DNA of 64,000 bases from Pseudomonadota bacterium (GTDB taxonomy: Bacteria; Pseudomonadota; Gammaproteobacteria; Steroidobacterales; Steroidobacteraceae), in the NCBI GenBank assembly GCA_023457495.1, contig JAEWLQ010000041.1, positions 1 to 64,000 of the forward strand. The letters are read 5' to 3'. The notes under the pieces were generated by a model, which worked only from the letters and a program-made list of their open reading frames with translations, made no database searches and was not told where the DNA came from. This document shows positions 28,501-36,978 of the stretch, piece by piece. Position 1 is the stretch's first letter. The number at the start of each line of letters is the position of its first letter. The position numbers were made by a program, and so were the translations under genes.

Positions 28501-28843
28501 GAACGTGATACTGCGGGTCTGCGGCAGCGATCTCGGGCTGACCCTCGCGCAGGCGGGGCAACCGATGATCGCGGATTTCCGCGCGACGTCGTGGTACTTC
28601 GGCGGCGACGAATCGCACCTGGGCCCCTTCGTCATTGCGCCCGGCGCCAATGAATTCGCCGGCGGGATCCCGGGGGATCAGCTGGCGTACAAGCAATCCG
28701 GTGTCCTCACGGTGCAGCGCTTCGCGCTTCCGGCGCCTTTCACGCCGCACGCGGGCCTTCTGCTGATCAACAACAGCGATTTCGGCGCGGCGAGCCGCGG
28801 TGGCGCCACGGCCGCGTCGGAGGCACTGCTGCTCGAGCCCTGA
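25595..28843 (+). CDS. secreted subtilisin-like serine protease (S8) with PA domain
   Basis: A 1082-aa exported protease. The signal peptide (about 1-29) is followed by an inhibitor-like propeptide (about 70-150). The catalytic triad is visible: Asp184 in AVIDSGIDYTH, His283 in GGHGTHVADIIAG and Ser598 in GGTSGAVPMVTGAAA. Between His and Ser lies a PA-domain insertion (about 400-550; AGRIVLVDRGACSFSIKVSNLAAAGA). Past the catalytic domain come beta-rich Fn3-like regions and a long C-terminal part. This matches large lactocepin- or cucumisin-type subtilases. It probably supplies peptides from external protein. It stands alone with its own terminator. Confidence 0.93.
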   Translation: MKSKRVGHGHMKWAVCSALLTACTLAAAAPREPDAASLARLASLKLPEAVTAQGVPTTRLHPSLTGLTGRHEVLVRLRGESVAGSNESVTRGQVLAEQAGFIGRALAVAPSSEVVASVQLALNAVVLNVDGADLPALSRDTSVIRIVGVSNYEHELSETVPYIGADTTRNLGARGRGVRIAVIDSGIDYTHKSLDGPGTRAAYEAAWAPIPPAGSPAIPSLTSGGYLVIDDPATKADNKLFPSKKVIGGYDFVGERWPNTTNGVLEPDPDPIAAPDATTFGGHGTHVADIIAGKFGVAPEAKLYAVKACSAPATSCSGTALLLAMDFALDPNGDGRINDRVDIINLSLGSPYGQPFDDDLSAAVDNAARVNVLTVASAGNSGDKQFVTGSPGGASAALSVAQTSVPSDQLQLMTLLTPVSGERGAIFQPWSAPLSASIQGAVLVPGDTGTPKRLGCNEDGETSPYAAGELAGRIVLVDRGACSFSIKVSNLAAAGAVLGIIGLVNSDVPFGGAFGGGTPSIPAFMISQADANVLRTGTAQVRFSPGNQLPLAGSLASTSSRGPRFDDNIVKPEIAAPGASVSAMSGSFTGTAAFGGTSGAVPMVTGAAAVLKSARPFLSASDIKQILINTANPQVYQPSANGSLFPDQLAPVTRIGGGEVRVDRALLSPVIVSDATGDKVSRIHGAMSFGYLDVSKPSTSITRKLEVENRTPFPQLYKVTPTLRYQDDKDNGAVTISATPSSVFVGPFGSAKVSVKLNIDGTKLRNNLMNSGAGGNLIGPLTANEYDGFIVFQGLHHKVSMPWHVLPRKSADVVAALAKGKLQFDPQGVASVPLTNKGVGNAQIFAYSMIAKGTDRPRGGQGENAPNPDLRAVAMNAFAVGPGVCTANTTNFVWEFAFNMFERKASPVGTWHEVDIDTNADGRVDYFVINQDAAGVTELTDGRQVTAVIDATTNASIARFFVEHATNSANVILRVCGSDLGLTLAQAGQPMIADFRATSWYFGGDESHLGPFVIAPGANEFAGGIPGDQLAYKQSGVLTVQRFALPAPFTPHAGLLLINNSDFGAASRGGATAASEALLLEP

Positions 28844-28886
28844 GCACGCACATCGCTGCCGCGGCACGCGCCAGCGGCGATGATCC

Positions 28887-28919
28887 GGCCCTCGCGGGAA
28901 ACCGCGGGGGCCTTTTTTT
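28887..28919 (+). terminator. strong rho-independent terminator after the subtilase
   Basis: An 11-bp stem (GGCCCTCGCGG / CCGCGGGGGCC, one G-T pair) with a GAAA tetraloop and seven T. The convergent DUF1203 gene ends just after it. Confidence 0.93.
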
Positions 28920-28924
28920 GGTAG

Positions 28925-29413
28925 TTAGCCAGTCGCCGCCAGGTCGAAGGCATCGTCACGCTCGACCCGGGCAATGAAGCAGCCCGCCTCGGCGTGGCGC
29001 ACGTGCAGCCAGGATGCGGCGCTTTCGTCGAACAGCCCCTCCATCTGTTCTTCCGCGGGCAGATCCGTGCGCGCCGACAGCGCGACGACCTTGCTGCCGG
29101 ACAATCGTCCTTCGAAGGCCAGGGGCAATGGGCGCAGCGAATCCGGAAATCCCTCGCCCGCATAAGCAATGCAGTGCTCCGCGTGGATGAAAACGGGGCC
29201 CGGCGCCATGAGGCTCGACGCATCTCCAACCGGTCGCCACGTGAACAGCAATCTCTGTTCACTTCCAGCGACGAATGGCCTCAGGCAGCAGCGGCAGGGG
29301 CCGGTGCCGCGCGCGGTTTCGAGATGTGCGGGATGTCCGTAATCGGGCGAGCGGCGCGTCCGGCGCACTTCATCGGCGACCTGCTGTGGAATTCCACGAA
29401 CGATGAATTTCAT
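28925..29413 (-). CDS. DUF1203 family protein
   Basis: A 162-aa cytoplasmic protein. The pattern FIVRGIP at the start, GTGPCRCCLRPFVAGSEQRLLFTWRP and APGPVFIHAEHC matches DUF1203 as I know it. Function unknown. Start ATG at 29413. The minus-strand end carries the octamer CTAACTAC over the stop codon. No operon partner is obvious; the lipoprotein gene upstream is 88 bases away on the same strand. Confidence 0.75.
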   Translation of the reverse strand: MKFIVRGIPQQVADEVRRTRRSPDYGHPAHLETARGTGPCRCCLRPFVAGSEQRLLFTWRPVGDASSLMAPGPVFIHAEHCIAYAGEGFPDSLRPLPLAFEGRLSGSKVVALSARTDLPAEEQMEGLFDESAASWLHVRHAEAGCFIARVERDDAFDLAATG

Positions 29414-29501
29414 GACGCACTCCGACGACGATCGAGCCATGGACGATGAAGCCATGCTCGCGCGGCTGGGTGCGCAGGGCGACCCGAACCTTGCGGAATT
29501 C

Positions 29502-30011
29502 TCAGCCGATGGGGCTCGGGGGCGAGTCCGGCGCATTTTCGGGGCCCACCCCGCGGCGCACCTTGTCAGAGAGTTTCTTCGCGGGTTGTGGGGACGCCGC
29601 GCCGCAGGTCACGACATTGCCGCGCGTGTCGGTGTTGTAGGCGAGCTCACCCTCCGTGGTCTTCGCCACTACGCGGTAGCCCGGCACCAGCATCTGCGTG
29701 TAGAAACGTCCGGGCTCGGGGCATCCGAGCGAACCGTCGCTCCACGTGAGTTGCTCCGCGCGCGTGAGCACCACCGAGCTTTCCGGCACACGGAAACGCC
29801 GCGCCGCATCCATCACCACCGCGCGACGCACGTCGCGCGGCATGGAGGCGGTGCTCACGGGGTCGCCCGCGGGCCTCACCGGCGCCTCGACCACTTCGGG
29901 AATACGTTTCGGCGGTCCCATGGCGCGCGGCGGCGCGGGATCCGCCGCGCATGCGGGAAGCGCAATCGCGAGGGCGCTGACGGTCAGCCATAGCCGCGGG
30001 TGTCTCCTCAT
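29502..30011 (-). CDS. putative lipoprotein of unknown function
   Basis: A 169-aa protein. The N-terminal signal ends in a likely lipobox (IALPAC). The conserved block RAEQLTWSDGSLGCPEPGRFYTQM followed by LVPGYRVV is a recurring motif of a widespread proteobacterial family that I recognise only as hypothetical. The tail is Pro/Lys-rich. Start chosen at ATG 30011; a GTG or longer frame to 30071 is possible. Divergent from rlmJ with a short shared promoter region. Confidence 0.65.
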   Translation of the reverse strand: MRRHPRLWLTVSALAIALPACAADPAPPRAMGPPKRIPEVVEAPVRPAGDPVSTASMPRDVRRAVVMDAARRFRVPESSVVLTRAEQLTWSDGSLGCPEPGRFYTQMLVPGYRVVAKTTEGELAYNTDTRGNVVTCGAASPQPAKKLSDKVRRGVGPENAPDSPPSPIG

Positions 30012-30069
30012 CCGCTTCACTCCTTTTTGCGACAGTGTATAAACGCGACTCGCGCCACGCCGGGTTCCC

Positions 30070-30897
30070 ATGAAGTACCGCCATCAATACCACGCCGGCA
30101 ACTTTGCCGATGTCCACAAGCACGTGCTGCTGCTCGAAGTTCTGGCGGCCCTGGCGCGCAAGGACAAGGGATTTCTGTTCGTCGATACGCACGCGGGACG
30201 CGGCGACTACGATCTTCATCCCGGCGATGTGGCGCACCCGGCCGAGTGGCAGAGCGGCGCGGCGAAACTCCTCGCCGCATCGCCAATCCACCCGGCGCTC
30301 GTTCGTTACCGGGATCTGGTCGCCGCCGGCGTGCACGGCGGCAGCCTGCGCTATCCAGGATCGCCGATGCTCGCCGCTCTCGCGCTGCGCGCCGCGGACC
30401 GCGCCGTATTCTTCGAGACACAACGCGAGGAAGCAGGAAACCTGCGCAAGCTGCTGGTGAACCGGCCACGCGCGCGTGTCGAAGGCTCCGATGGATTCGC
30501 GGGATTGCGCGCCTTGCTGCCGCCGCCCGAGCGGCGCGGCTGCGTGCTCATCGATCCTCCCTACGAGGAACGCGAAGATCATGCGCGCGTGCTCGCCGCA
30601 GCCGCGGACTCCCTGCAGCGATTCGAAACCGCGGTTCTCTTGCTGTGGCTGCCGGTGAAACTGCGCGGTGATTTCGACGGCTGGCTCGCCACCCTGCGCT
30701 CCACGATCGCGCGTCCGGTGCTCGCCTCGCTGCTGTGGATGCATCCCTGCGATTCGCGCGCCGCGCTCAATGGTTCCGCGATGGTGGTCGTGAACCCGCC
30801 CTATCTGGTCGAGGACGGCATGCGCGCCTGGCTGCCGGAGGTACGCGCGCTGCTTGGTGGGCCGCAATCCGGTTGCGAGGTGCTCAGCGAAAGCTGA
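30070..30897 (+). CDS. rlmJ: 23S rRNA (adenine-2030-N6)-methyltransferase
   Basis: RlmJ methylates A2030 of 23S rRNA. The protein has 275 aa. The start MKYRHQYHAGNFADVHKHVL is nearly identical to the family consensus. FVDTHAGRGDYDL (SAM site) and the catalytic DPPYE (CVLIDPPYEEREDHARV) are intact. The 3' end overlaps the convergent anti-sigma gene by 14 bases. Confidence 0.95.
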   Translation: MKYRHQYHAGNFADVHKHVLLLEVLAALARKDKGFLFVDTHAGRGDYDLHPGDVAHPAEWQSGAAKLLAASPIHPALVRYRDLVAAGVHGGSLRYPGSPMLAALALRAADRAVFFETQREEAGNLRKLLVNRPRARVEGSDGFAGLRALLPPPERRGCVLIDPPYEEREDHARVLAAAADSLQRFETAVLLLWLPVKLRGDFDGWLATLRSTIARPVLASLLWMHPCDSRAALNGSAMVVVNPPYLVEDGMRAWLPEVRALLGGPQSGCEVLSES

Positions 30898-31549
30898 CGC
30901 CGTGCGCGATTTCGCCCGCCGTGGTTCGCGGGACCGCGCCGTCCCGCGCGAGCACTGCGACCGCGCCAGTGCCCGCGGGCAACAGCACGCCGCGCAGGTC
31001 TCCATCCGAGAATTCCCGGCGGCGCGACACGTGTTCGTTCGCGAGCAACATGACCGTCATGGGCCCCTCGTCCGTCTGGACGACGAGGTGTGGCACCTGC
31101 CGGCCGTTGAAGAGGCAGGTCATCGCGTAGACGATGGGATGAGAGGTGTCGAAGCGGACTCCAGCGGCCGAGAGCAACGCGGCGACTTCGGAGGGCGGCA
31201 CACGCACATCCTGTTCCCAACTACCGGACTCGTGACGCACGTGCTCGGCGACCTGGCCCGCGAGCGCCGGTGGGGGCTGGAAGAGCCAGAATCCGCCGCC
31301 GACGAGAACCGCGAGCAGGATCGATGCGGCAAGTGCGAACCGCCGAGCCGGCGGCGAGCGGCGGCGGAATTGGCCGACCGGCAGTTCGAGCGCCGCACGC
31401 AGCCGTGCATCGAGCGCGAGAGTCTCTTCGCGAAACTTCCGGCATTCGGCGCAGGTTGCGAGATGAGCGGCGATATCCGGCGCCAGGACCTGCGGCTCGC
31501 CACCCAGCTGCACGCGCACGTGCCTGCACTCCAGCCCCTGCGCGCTCAT
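30884..31549 (-). CDS. anti-sigma factor, DUF3379-like
   Basis: A 221-aa protein directly after a sigma gene (ATGA overlap). The N-terminus has the zinc anti-sigma pattern HLATCAEC (H-x3-C-x2-C). A membrane segment lies near residues 73-92 (FALAASILLAVLVGGGFW), and the periplasmic part resembles DUF3379 (HVRHESGSWEQDVRVP). It probably holds the upstream sigma factor at the membrane until a signal arrives. The gene overlaps the end of rlmJ by 14 bases in convergent orientation. Confidence 0.82.
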   Translation of the reverse strand: MSAQGLECRHVRVQLGGEPQVLAPDIAAHLATCAECRKFREETLALDARLRAALELPVGQFRRRSPPARRFALAASILLAVLVGGGFWLFQPPPALAGQVAEHVRHESGSWEQDVRVPPSEVAALLSAAGVRFDTSHPIVYAMTCLFNGRQVPHLVVQTDEGPMTVMLLANEHVSRRREFSDGDLRGVLLPAGTGAVAVLARDGAVPRTTAGEIAHGVSFR

Positions 31550-32070
31550 TCGACGTCCTCCGCCGGCTCGAGACCATAAAGGGTGCGCAGCCGGTTGCGC
31601 GCCCGGAACAGCCGCGTCAGCACTGCCGGCTGGGTGAGTCCGAGCTGCGCGCCGATCTCGGCCGTGCTGAAGCCACCTAACACCTGCAGCACGAGGGGCT
31701 CGCGGTATTCGTCGGGTAGTTGCATGATCGCGCGGCGCAGGTCCGTGAGGCCGGCATCCCCGTCGGTGGCGAGTGCCGGATCGCCGAGCGCCTCCACTTC
31801 CTCGACGTCCACGGTGGGCAGGCGTTTGCGTTCGAACAGGCGGGCGTGCTCGCGCCGCACGATGGTGAGCAACCACGGGCGCGCGGCCGCGGGATCCTTG
31901 AGTTCATCTCGGGACTTCCAGGCTCTGATGAGCGTCTCCTGCACGACGTCCTCCGCCACCGCCCGGTCACGCGCCAGCCAGAATGCGAAACGCAGCAGAT
32001 CCGGCCGCAACATCTCCAGCAGCCGGGAGAAAGGCGCTGTCGTCGTGTTTCCGCCACGGCTGAGGTTCAT
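31546..32070 (-). CDS. ECF-type RNA polymerase sigma factor
   Basis: A 174-aa sigma factor. Region 2: LLRFAFWLARDRAVAEDVVQETLIRAWKSRDEL. Region 4: LQVLGGFSTAEIGAQLGLTQPAVLTRLFRARNRLRTL. Coupled by ATGA to the DUF3379-like anti-sigma gene. Divergent from aroE with only 36 bases between starts, so their promoters must overlap. The regulon is unknown. Confidence 0.9.
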   Translation of the reverse strand: MNLSRGGNTTTAPFSRLLEMLRPDLLRFAFWLARDRAVAEDVVQETLIRAWKSRDELKDPAAARPWLLTIVRREHARLFERKRLPTVDVEEVEALGDPALATDGDAGLTDLRRAIMQLPDEYREPLVLQVLGGFSTAEIGAQLGLTQPAVLTRLFRARNRLRTLYGLEPAEDVE

Positions 32071-32106
32071 GTATAAGACCGGCCGAAAGGGGCCAATATT
32101 TCAGTT

Positions 32107-32931
32107 ATGCACACACCGGATCAGTACGGAGTGGTCGGACATCCGATCAATCACAGCTGGTCGCCTTTCATTCATGGCCTGTTCGCCAAGCAGACGGACC
32201 AGTCGCTGGTCTATCGACTGTATGACATCGCGCCCGAAGATTTTCGCGTGCAGGTGCTGGAATTCTTCACGAGCGGCGGGCGTGGTCTCAATGTGACCGT
32301 ACCACACAAGGAAGCCGCGGCGGAGCTGGCCAACGAGCTCACGGCGCGCGCGGATCGCGCCGGCGCGGTGAACACCCTGATCCTCAACGAGGAGCACAGT
32401 CTCATCGGCGACAACACCGATGGTCACGGACTCGTCACCGACCTGCGCAAGAACCTGGGTTTTTCGATCACTCACCAGCGGCTGCTGATCCTCGGCGCCG
32501 GAGGTGCGACCCGCGGCGTCGTCGAACCATTGCTCGCGCTCGGCCCCAGGGAGCTGGTGATCGCGAATCGTTCCCCGGCGCGCGCCGTGAATCTGGCGTC
32601 GCTGTTCTCCGACCTGGGCGCGGTGCGCGGGTGCGGCTTCGATCAGGTGGGCGATGCTCCATTCGATCTCGTGATCAATGCCACCGCGGCCGGACTCGCC
32701 GGCACCGTGCCCGCCGTGAGTCCCTCGGTGATAGGCAGCCAGACGGTCTGTTACGACATGAGCTACAGCAAGGCCGCCACGCCGTTCGTGACCTGGGCGG
32801 TTGAACACGGCTGCGCACGCGCCCATAAAGGCTGGGGCATGCTGGTTGAACAGGCGGCGGAATCCTTTACGCTCTGGCGCGGCGTGCGTCCGGACACCGA
32901 GCCCGTCCTCGCGGCGCTCGGTGTGAAATAG
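32107..32931 (+). CDS. aroE: shikimate dehydrogenase
   Basis: NADPH-dependent reduction of 3-dehydroshikimate to shikimate in the aromatic pathway. The protein has 274 aa. Substrate-binding blocks NHSWSPFIHGLFA and LNVTVPHKEAA (catalytic Lys), NTDGHGL with the catalytic Asp, the nucleotide site ILGAGGATRGV and the NRS motif that favours NADP are all seen. There is a weak ribosome-binding site before the ATG. Followed at 22 bases by prlC. Confidence 0.96.
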   Translation: MHTPDQYGVVGHPINHSWSPFIHGLFAKQTDQSLVYRLYDIAPEDFRVQVLEFFTSGGRGLNVTVPHKEAAAELANELTARADRAGAVNTLILNEEHSLIGDNTDGHGLVTDLRKNLGFSITHQRLLILGAGGATRGVVEPLLALGPRELVIANRSPARAVNLASLFSDLGAVRGCGFDQVGDAPFDLVINATAAGLAGTVPAVSPSVIGSQTVCYDMSYSKAATPFVTWAVEHGCARAHKGWGMLVEQAAESFTLWRGVRPDTEPVLAALGVK

Positions 32932-32953
32932 CCAACACATCCCGAGAGAATCC

Positions 32954-34981
32954 ATGATGAGTCCAGCCGACGCTTCCATCAGCGGCACGGTTCTGCCGGC
33001 CTTCGATCGTATCCGCGCGAACGAGATCGAACCCACCATACGCGCGCTGCTCGAACGCAATCGCGTCGAGGTCGCGGCCCTCGAATCGCAACCCGACCCG
33101 ACCTTCGCGAACACGGTGCTGCCGCTCGAGCAGCTCTCTCACCGACTGTCGCGCACGTGGTCGCCGGTGACGCATCTGAACGGCGTGCTCAACTCCGACG
33201 AGTTGCGCGCCGGATACAACGCGTGCCTGCCGCTGCTCTCGAACTACTGGACGGAACTCGCTCAGAGCGAGCCGCTGTATCGCGCGTACAGCGCGATCGC
33301 GGCGAACGAGGCTGATCGGCTCGACGGCACGCAGCGCCGCGTGCTCGAGCGCGCGCTCGAGGATTTCCGGCTCGCGGGCGTCGGCCTGCCACGGGATCGC
33401 AAGGACCGGTACAAGGCGGTGGTGCAGGAGCTGGCGACGCTCGGCGCGAAATTCGAGGAGAACGTGCTCGACGCCATGAACGCCTGGTCGAAGCACGTGA
33501 CCGATCCCGCGGAGCTGTCCGGCATCAACCCGGTGATCGTCGAACAGGCGCGCGAGCGGGCGGCGGCCAAGGGCATCGAGGGCTGGCTGTTCGCGCTCGA
33601 GCAACCCGCCTACGTCGCCGTCATGACTGATGCGGATTCCGAATCCCTGCGCCGCGATTTCTACGAAGCCTGGGCCACGCGCGCCTCGGACCAAGGCCCC
33701 ACTGCGGGACAGTTCGACAACACCGAGGTCATCGCGAAGATCCTGGCGCTGCGTCACGAGGCCGCGCGGCTGCTCGACTTCCCCAACTACGCGGCCTATG
33801 CGCTCGCGACGCGCATGGCGCCCTCGACGGACGCCGTGTTCGAATTCCTGCGCAAGCTCGCACGGGTAGCGAGGCCCGCGGCGCAACGCGAAGTCGCGGA
33901 GCTCGAGAAGTTCGCCGGGCGCAAGCTGAACGCCTGGGACATGAGCTACTACGCCGAGAAGCTGCAACAGAAGCTGTTCGCGATCACGCAGGAGGAATTG
34001 CGACCGTACTTCCCGCTGCCGCGGGTGCTCGAAGGATTGTTCGAAGTCGCCGGCAAACTGTTCGGCGTGCGCATCGTCGAGCGCAAAGGCGTGCCGCTGT
34101 ATCACGCCGACGCGCGCTTCTTCGAGGTCCTGGACGACGCCAGCGCGATTCGCGCCGGGTTCTATCTGGACGCGTGCGCGCGCCCGAAGAAACGCGCCGG
34201 CGCGTGGATGGACGATTGCGTCGGCCGCAAGGATTTCGGCAGCGATACCACCATCCCGGTCGCCTACCTCGTGTGCAATTTCCTGCCCGCGGGCGCGGGA
34301 AAACCGCCGCTGCTGACGCACGACGACGTCGTGACGATGTTCCACGAATTCGGTCATGGCCTGCATCACATGCTGACGCGCGTCGGCTATCCGTCCATCG
34401 CGGGCATCAATGGTGTCTCGTGGGACGCGGTCGAACTCCCGAGCCAGTTCCTCGAGAACTTCGCCTGGCGCCCCGAAGTGCTCGCGACGATGGCGCGCCA
34501 TTACGAAACCGGCGAGCCGCTCCCCACCGCCAAGCAGACGCAGCTGCTCGGTTCGCGCACTTTCCATGCCGGCCTCGCCACCATGCGCCAGCTCGAGTTC
34601 GCGTTGTTCGATTTCCGCCTGCACGCGGAATACGACCCGCAGAAGGGAGCGCGCACGCGCGAGATCCTCGATGAGGTGCGCGCGGAGGTCGCGGCCTTCG
34701 CAGTGCCCGAGTGGCACCGGCTGCCCAACAACTTCTCGCATATTTTCGCGGGCGGTTATGCCGCGGGGTACTACAGCTACAAGTGGGCCGAAGTGCTCGC
34801 GGCGGATGCGTTCTCGGCGTTCGAGGAACACGGCGTGTTCGACCAGCCCACCGCGCGCCGCTTCCTCGATTCGATCCTCTCGCGCGGCGGGAGCCGCAAG
34901 GCGCTCGAGGCATTCGTGGAGTTCCGTGGCCGCGACCCGGACGTCAACGCGCTGCTGCGCCAGCAGGGGCTCGCGAATTGA
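32954..34981 (+). CDS. prlC: oligopeptidase A (M3 metallopeptidase)
   Basis: Cytoplasmic zinc peptidase degrading signal peptides and oligopeptides. The protein has 675 aa (E. coli 680). The zinc site is HEFGHGLHHML (His464, Glu465, His468), with a further Glu in the following helix. The C-terminal block FSHIFAGGYAAGYYSYKWAEVLAADAF is typical of M3. The start is at the first of two adjacent ATG codons. The stop overlaps the exonuclease TTG start by TTGA. Confidence 0.95.
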   Translation: MMSPADASISGTVLPAFDRIRANEIEPTIRALLERNRVEVAALESQPDPTFANTVLPLEQLSHRLSRTWSPVTHLNGVLNSDELRAGYNACLPLLSNYWTELAQSEPLYRAYSAIAANEADRLDGTQRRVLERALEDFRLAGVGLPRDRKDRYKAVVQELATLGAKFEENVLDAMNAWSKHVTDPAELSGINPVIVEQARERAAAKGIEGWLFALEQPAYVAVMTDADSESLRRDFYEAWATRASDQGPTAGQFDNTEVIAKILALRHEAARLLDFPNYAAYALATRMAPSTDAVFEFLRKLARVARPAAQREVAELEKFAGRKLNAWDMSYYAEKLQQKLFAITQEELRPYFPLPRVLEGLFEVAGKLFGVRIVERKGVPLYHADARFFEVLDDASAIRAGFYLDACARPKKRAGAWMDDCVGRKDFGSDTTIPVAYLVCNFLPAGAGKPPLLTHDDVVTMFHEFGHGLHHMLTRVGYPSIAGINGVSWDAVELPSQFLENFAWRPEVLATMARHYETGEPLPTAKQTQLLGSRTFHAGLATMRQLEFALFDFRLHAEYDPQKGARTREILDEVRAEVAAFAVPEWHRLPNNFSHIFAGGYAAGYYSYKWAEVLAADAFSAFEEHGVFDQPTARRFLDSILSRGGSRKALEAFVEFRGRDPDVNALLRQQGLAN

Positions 34982-35787
34982 GCGCGGCGGGCGCCGCTGA
35001 AGGCACGCTCCAGGTCGCGACCTGGAACGTGAATTCCCTGCGCGTCCGCGGCGAGCAGCTCATGCAATGGCTGGCGGCCAACCAGCCGGACGTCGTCGCA
35101 CTGCAGGAAACCAAGATGCAGGACCCGGATTTTCCACATCCGGAGTTCACGGCAGCGGGGTATCACAGCGTGTTCAGCGGCCAGAAGTCGTACAACGGCG
35201 TGGCCCTGCTGTCGCGGTTGCCGATGACCGACTTCGTGCGCGACATCCCGGACTTCGACGATCCGCCGCGACGAGTCCTTGCCGCCACCATTGCCCATCC
35301 GGCTGGCGACCTGCGCGTCATCAACCTGTACGTGCCGAACGGCCAGGCGCCGGGGTCCGAAAAGTTCGCGTACAAGCTGCGCTGGTTCGAAGCGCTGACC
35401 CGCTGGCTCCAGCGGGAGGCCGAACAGCACCCGGGCCTCATCGTGCTGGGCGACTTCAACGTGGCGCCCGAGGATCGTGACGTGCACGATCCGGCCGCCT
35501 GGGTGGGCTGCGTCCACGTGAGTCCCGAGGAACGCGCGGCGCTCGCCGGCGTGACGTCCCTGGGGCTCGTCGACGCCTTCCGGCATTTCGAGCAGCCCGA
35601 AAAGAGCTTCAGCTGGTGGGACTATCGGCAGGGCGCGTTCCGCCGGAACAATGGCCTGCGCATCGATCTCATCCTGGTGCATCGGCTGCTGCTGCCGCGG
35701 CTCGCCGGCTGTCACATCGACGTCGAACCGCGGCGCGTCGAGCGGGCCTCCGATCACACGCCCGTCATCGCCCGTTTCCATGCCTGA
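34978..35787 (+). CDS. xthA: exodeoxyribonuclease III
   Basis: AP endonuclease and 3'-5' exonuclease of base-excision repair. The protein has 269 aa. Motifs seen: ATWNVNSLRVR, LQETKM (catalytic Glu), NLYVPNGQ, LGDFNVAPEDRDVHDP, FSWWDYRQGAF and ASDHTPV (catalytic Asp/His). The likely start is TTG overlapping the prlC stop (TTGA); no ATG or GTG is available before the first conserved residues. A hairpin terminator follows immediately. Confidence 0.93.
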   Translation: MSAAGAAEGTLQVATWNVNSLRVRGEQLMQWLAANQPDVVALQETKMQDPDFPHPEFTAAGYHSVFSGQKSYNGVALLSRLPMTDFVRDIPDFDDPPRRVLAATIAHPAGDLRVINLYVPNGQAPGSEKFAYKLRWFEALTRWLQREAEQHPGLIVLGDFNVAPEDRDVHDPAAWVGCVHVSPEERAALAGVTSLGLVDAFRHFEQPEKSFSWWDYRQGAFRRNNGLRIDLILVHRLLLPRLAGCHIDVEPRRVERASDHTPVIARFHA

Positions 35788-35823
35788 CGGCGTGGGCCGC
35801 CACGCCTGAACCCACGCCGCTTT
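35788..35823 (+). terminator. terminator hairpin after xthA
   Basis: A 9-bp perfect stem (CGGCGTGGG / CCCACGCCG) beginning right after the xthA stop, with a 14-base loop and a short CTTTA. The weak T tract makes it a moderate terminator. Confidence 0.65.
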
Positions 35824-35863
35824 ACAGTAAGTGGCGGAAAGCATCGATGAGGATTGTGTGCGA

Positions 35864-35881
35864 TCGTGACGCAGGTCACGA
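35864..35881. promoter_or_regulatory. CRP/FNR-family-like palindrome upstream of the HD gene
   Basis: TCGTGACGCAGGTCACGA is an 18-bp palindrome with a four-base centre. It contains GTGA-N6-TCAC, the core spacing of CRP-type operators. It lies about 95 bases upstream of the preferred HD-gene start. The binder is inferred from motif shape only. Confidence 0.5.
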
Positions 35882-35934
35882 CCATCTCAGGCCCCTGTTT
35901 TGCCTGCTGGTTTTTCACCCACCCCCTGCCTAGA

Positions 35935-35959
35935 CTCGCGCATCTTGTTAGTGCGCGAG
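35935..35959 (+). promoter_or_regulatory. leader hairpin before the HD gene
   Basis: A perfect 8-bp stem (CTCGCGCA / TGCGCGAG) with a 9-base loop, ending 14 bases before the GTG start. It would lie in the 5' leader and could hide or expose the start region. It is not followed by T residues, so it is not a standard terminator. Confidence 0.5.
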
Positions 35960-35973
35960 CCAGCAGTTCAGTC

Positions 35974-36972
35974 GTGATCGCGGAATCCCGACGCAGCGAC
36001 TACGACGTGACCGACACGGTGCTCGTGAGTTCGGCTCCCGATGTTCGTGCCGCGGTCGAAGAACTCTTCGCGCGCGTCTGGCCGAACCAGAAATTCCCCG
36101 CCTTCGCGCACGTCTTCCACGACTTCGACCGCATGTTCTCGGGCCGCATGCCCGGCTACTTCGGCGTCGACACGGTCTACCACGACCAGCAGCACACCCT
36201 CGACATCACGCTGGCCACCGCGCGGCTCATCGTCGGTCACGAGCTGCAGGTTCCCGACGAACAGAAGTTCGGCCCGGAGCGCGCGATGCTCGGCATCGTC
36301 GTCGCGCTGTTCCACGACGTGGGATACCTGCGGACCACTCGGGACGCCGAGGTTCCCAACGGCGCGGAGTTCACCACGGTGCACGTCTCGCGCGGCGCCG
36401 CGTTCCTCCAGGACTATCTACCCAAGATCGACCTGGGCGCTTGGGCGAAGATCGCCGCCGAGATCATCCATTACACGGGCTACGAGCGTCCCTTCAAGAG
36501 CATCGTCGCGCCCGATCCGCGCGACCACAAGCTGGGTCACCTGATCGGCACCGCGGATCTCATGGCGCAGATGGCCGACCGGTGTTATCTCGAGAAATGC
36601 CGCGACCGGCTGTATGCCGAGTTCGTGCTCGCGGGGGTGGCGCTGCCGGTGGGCGAAAACGGCCACGTGAAGGTGCGCTACGCCTCCGGCCTCGACCTGC
36701 TGCGCCAGACGCCGAAATTCGTGTTCGACATGCGCTCGAAGCGCCTCGACGGCGAGTTCAACCGCGCCTACCGCTATCTCGAAGTCCTGTACGACGGCCG
36801 CAATCCGTACATCGAATCGATCGACCGCAACCTCGAATACCTGCAGCGCATCCTGCGCAGCGAGAACTGGCGCCTTCTGCGGCGGCAGCCTCCGGTGTTC
36901 ACGGGCATCGAGGACTCGATGAACACCACGCGCACGCTGATGCTCGGCGCGATCAAGAAAGTCTGGGGCTGA
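35974..36972 (+). CDS. HD-domain metal-dependent phosphohydrolase
   Basis: A 332-aa cytoplasmic protein of the HD superfamily. The metal motifs are VYHDQQHTLDITLATARLI (His/His-Asp-like) and VALFHDVGYLRTTRDAEVPNG (HD), with IIHYTGYE and GTADLMAQMADRCYLEK further on. The substrate (nucleotide, cyclic nucleotide or other) is not deducible. GTG 35974 is preferred because family similarity starts soon after. An earlier GTG at 35854 would add a Cys/Phe-rich stretch and swallow the CRP-like palindrome and leader hairpin. It stands alone. Confidence 0.78.
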   Translation: MIAESRRSDYDVTDTVLVSSAPDVRAAVEELFARVWPNQKFPAFAHVFHDFDRMFSGRMPGYFGVDTVYHDQQHTLDITLATARLIVGHELQVPDEQKFGPERAMLGIVVALFHDVGYLRTTRDAEVPNGAEFTTVHVSRGAAFLQDYLPKIDLGAWAKIAAEIIHYTGYERPFKSIVAPDPRDHKLGHLIGTADLMAQMADRCYLEKCRDRLYAEFVLAGVALPVGENGHVKVRYASGLDLLRQTPKFVFDMRSKRLDGEFNRAYRYLEVLYDGRNPYIESIDRNLEYLQRILRSENWRLLRRQPPVFTGIEDSMNTTRTLMLGAIKKVWG

Positions 36973-36978
36973 GCCGCG

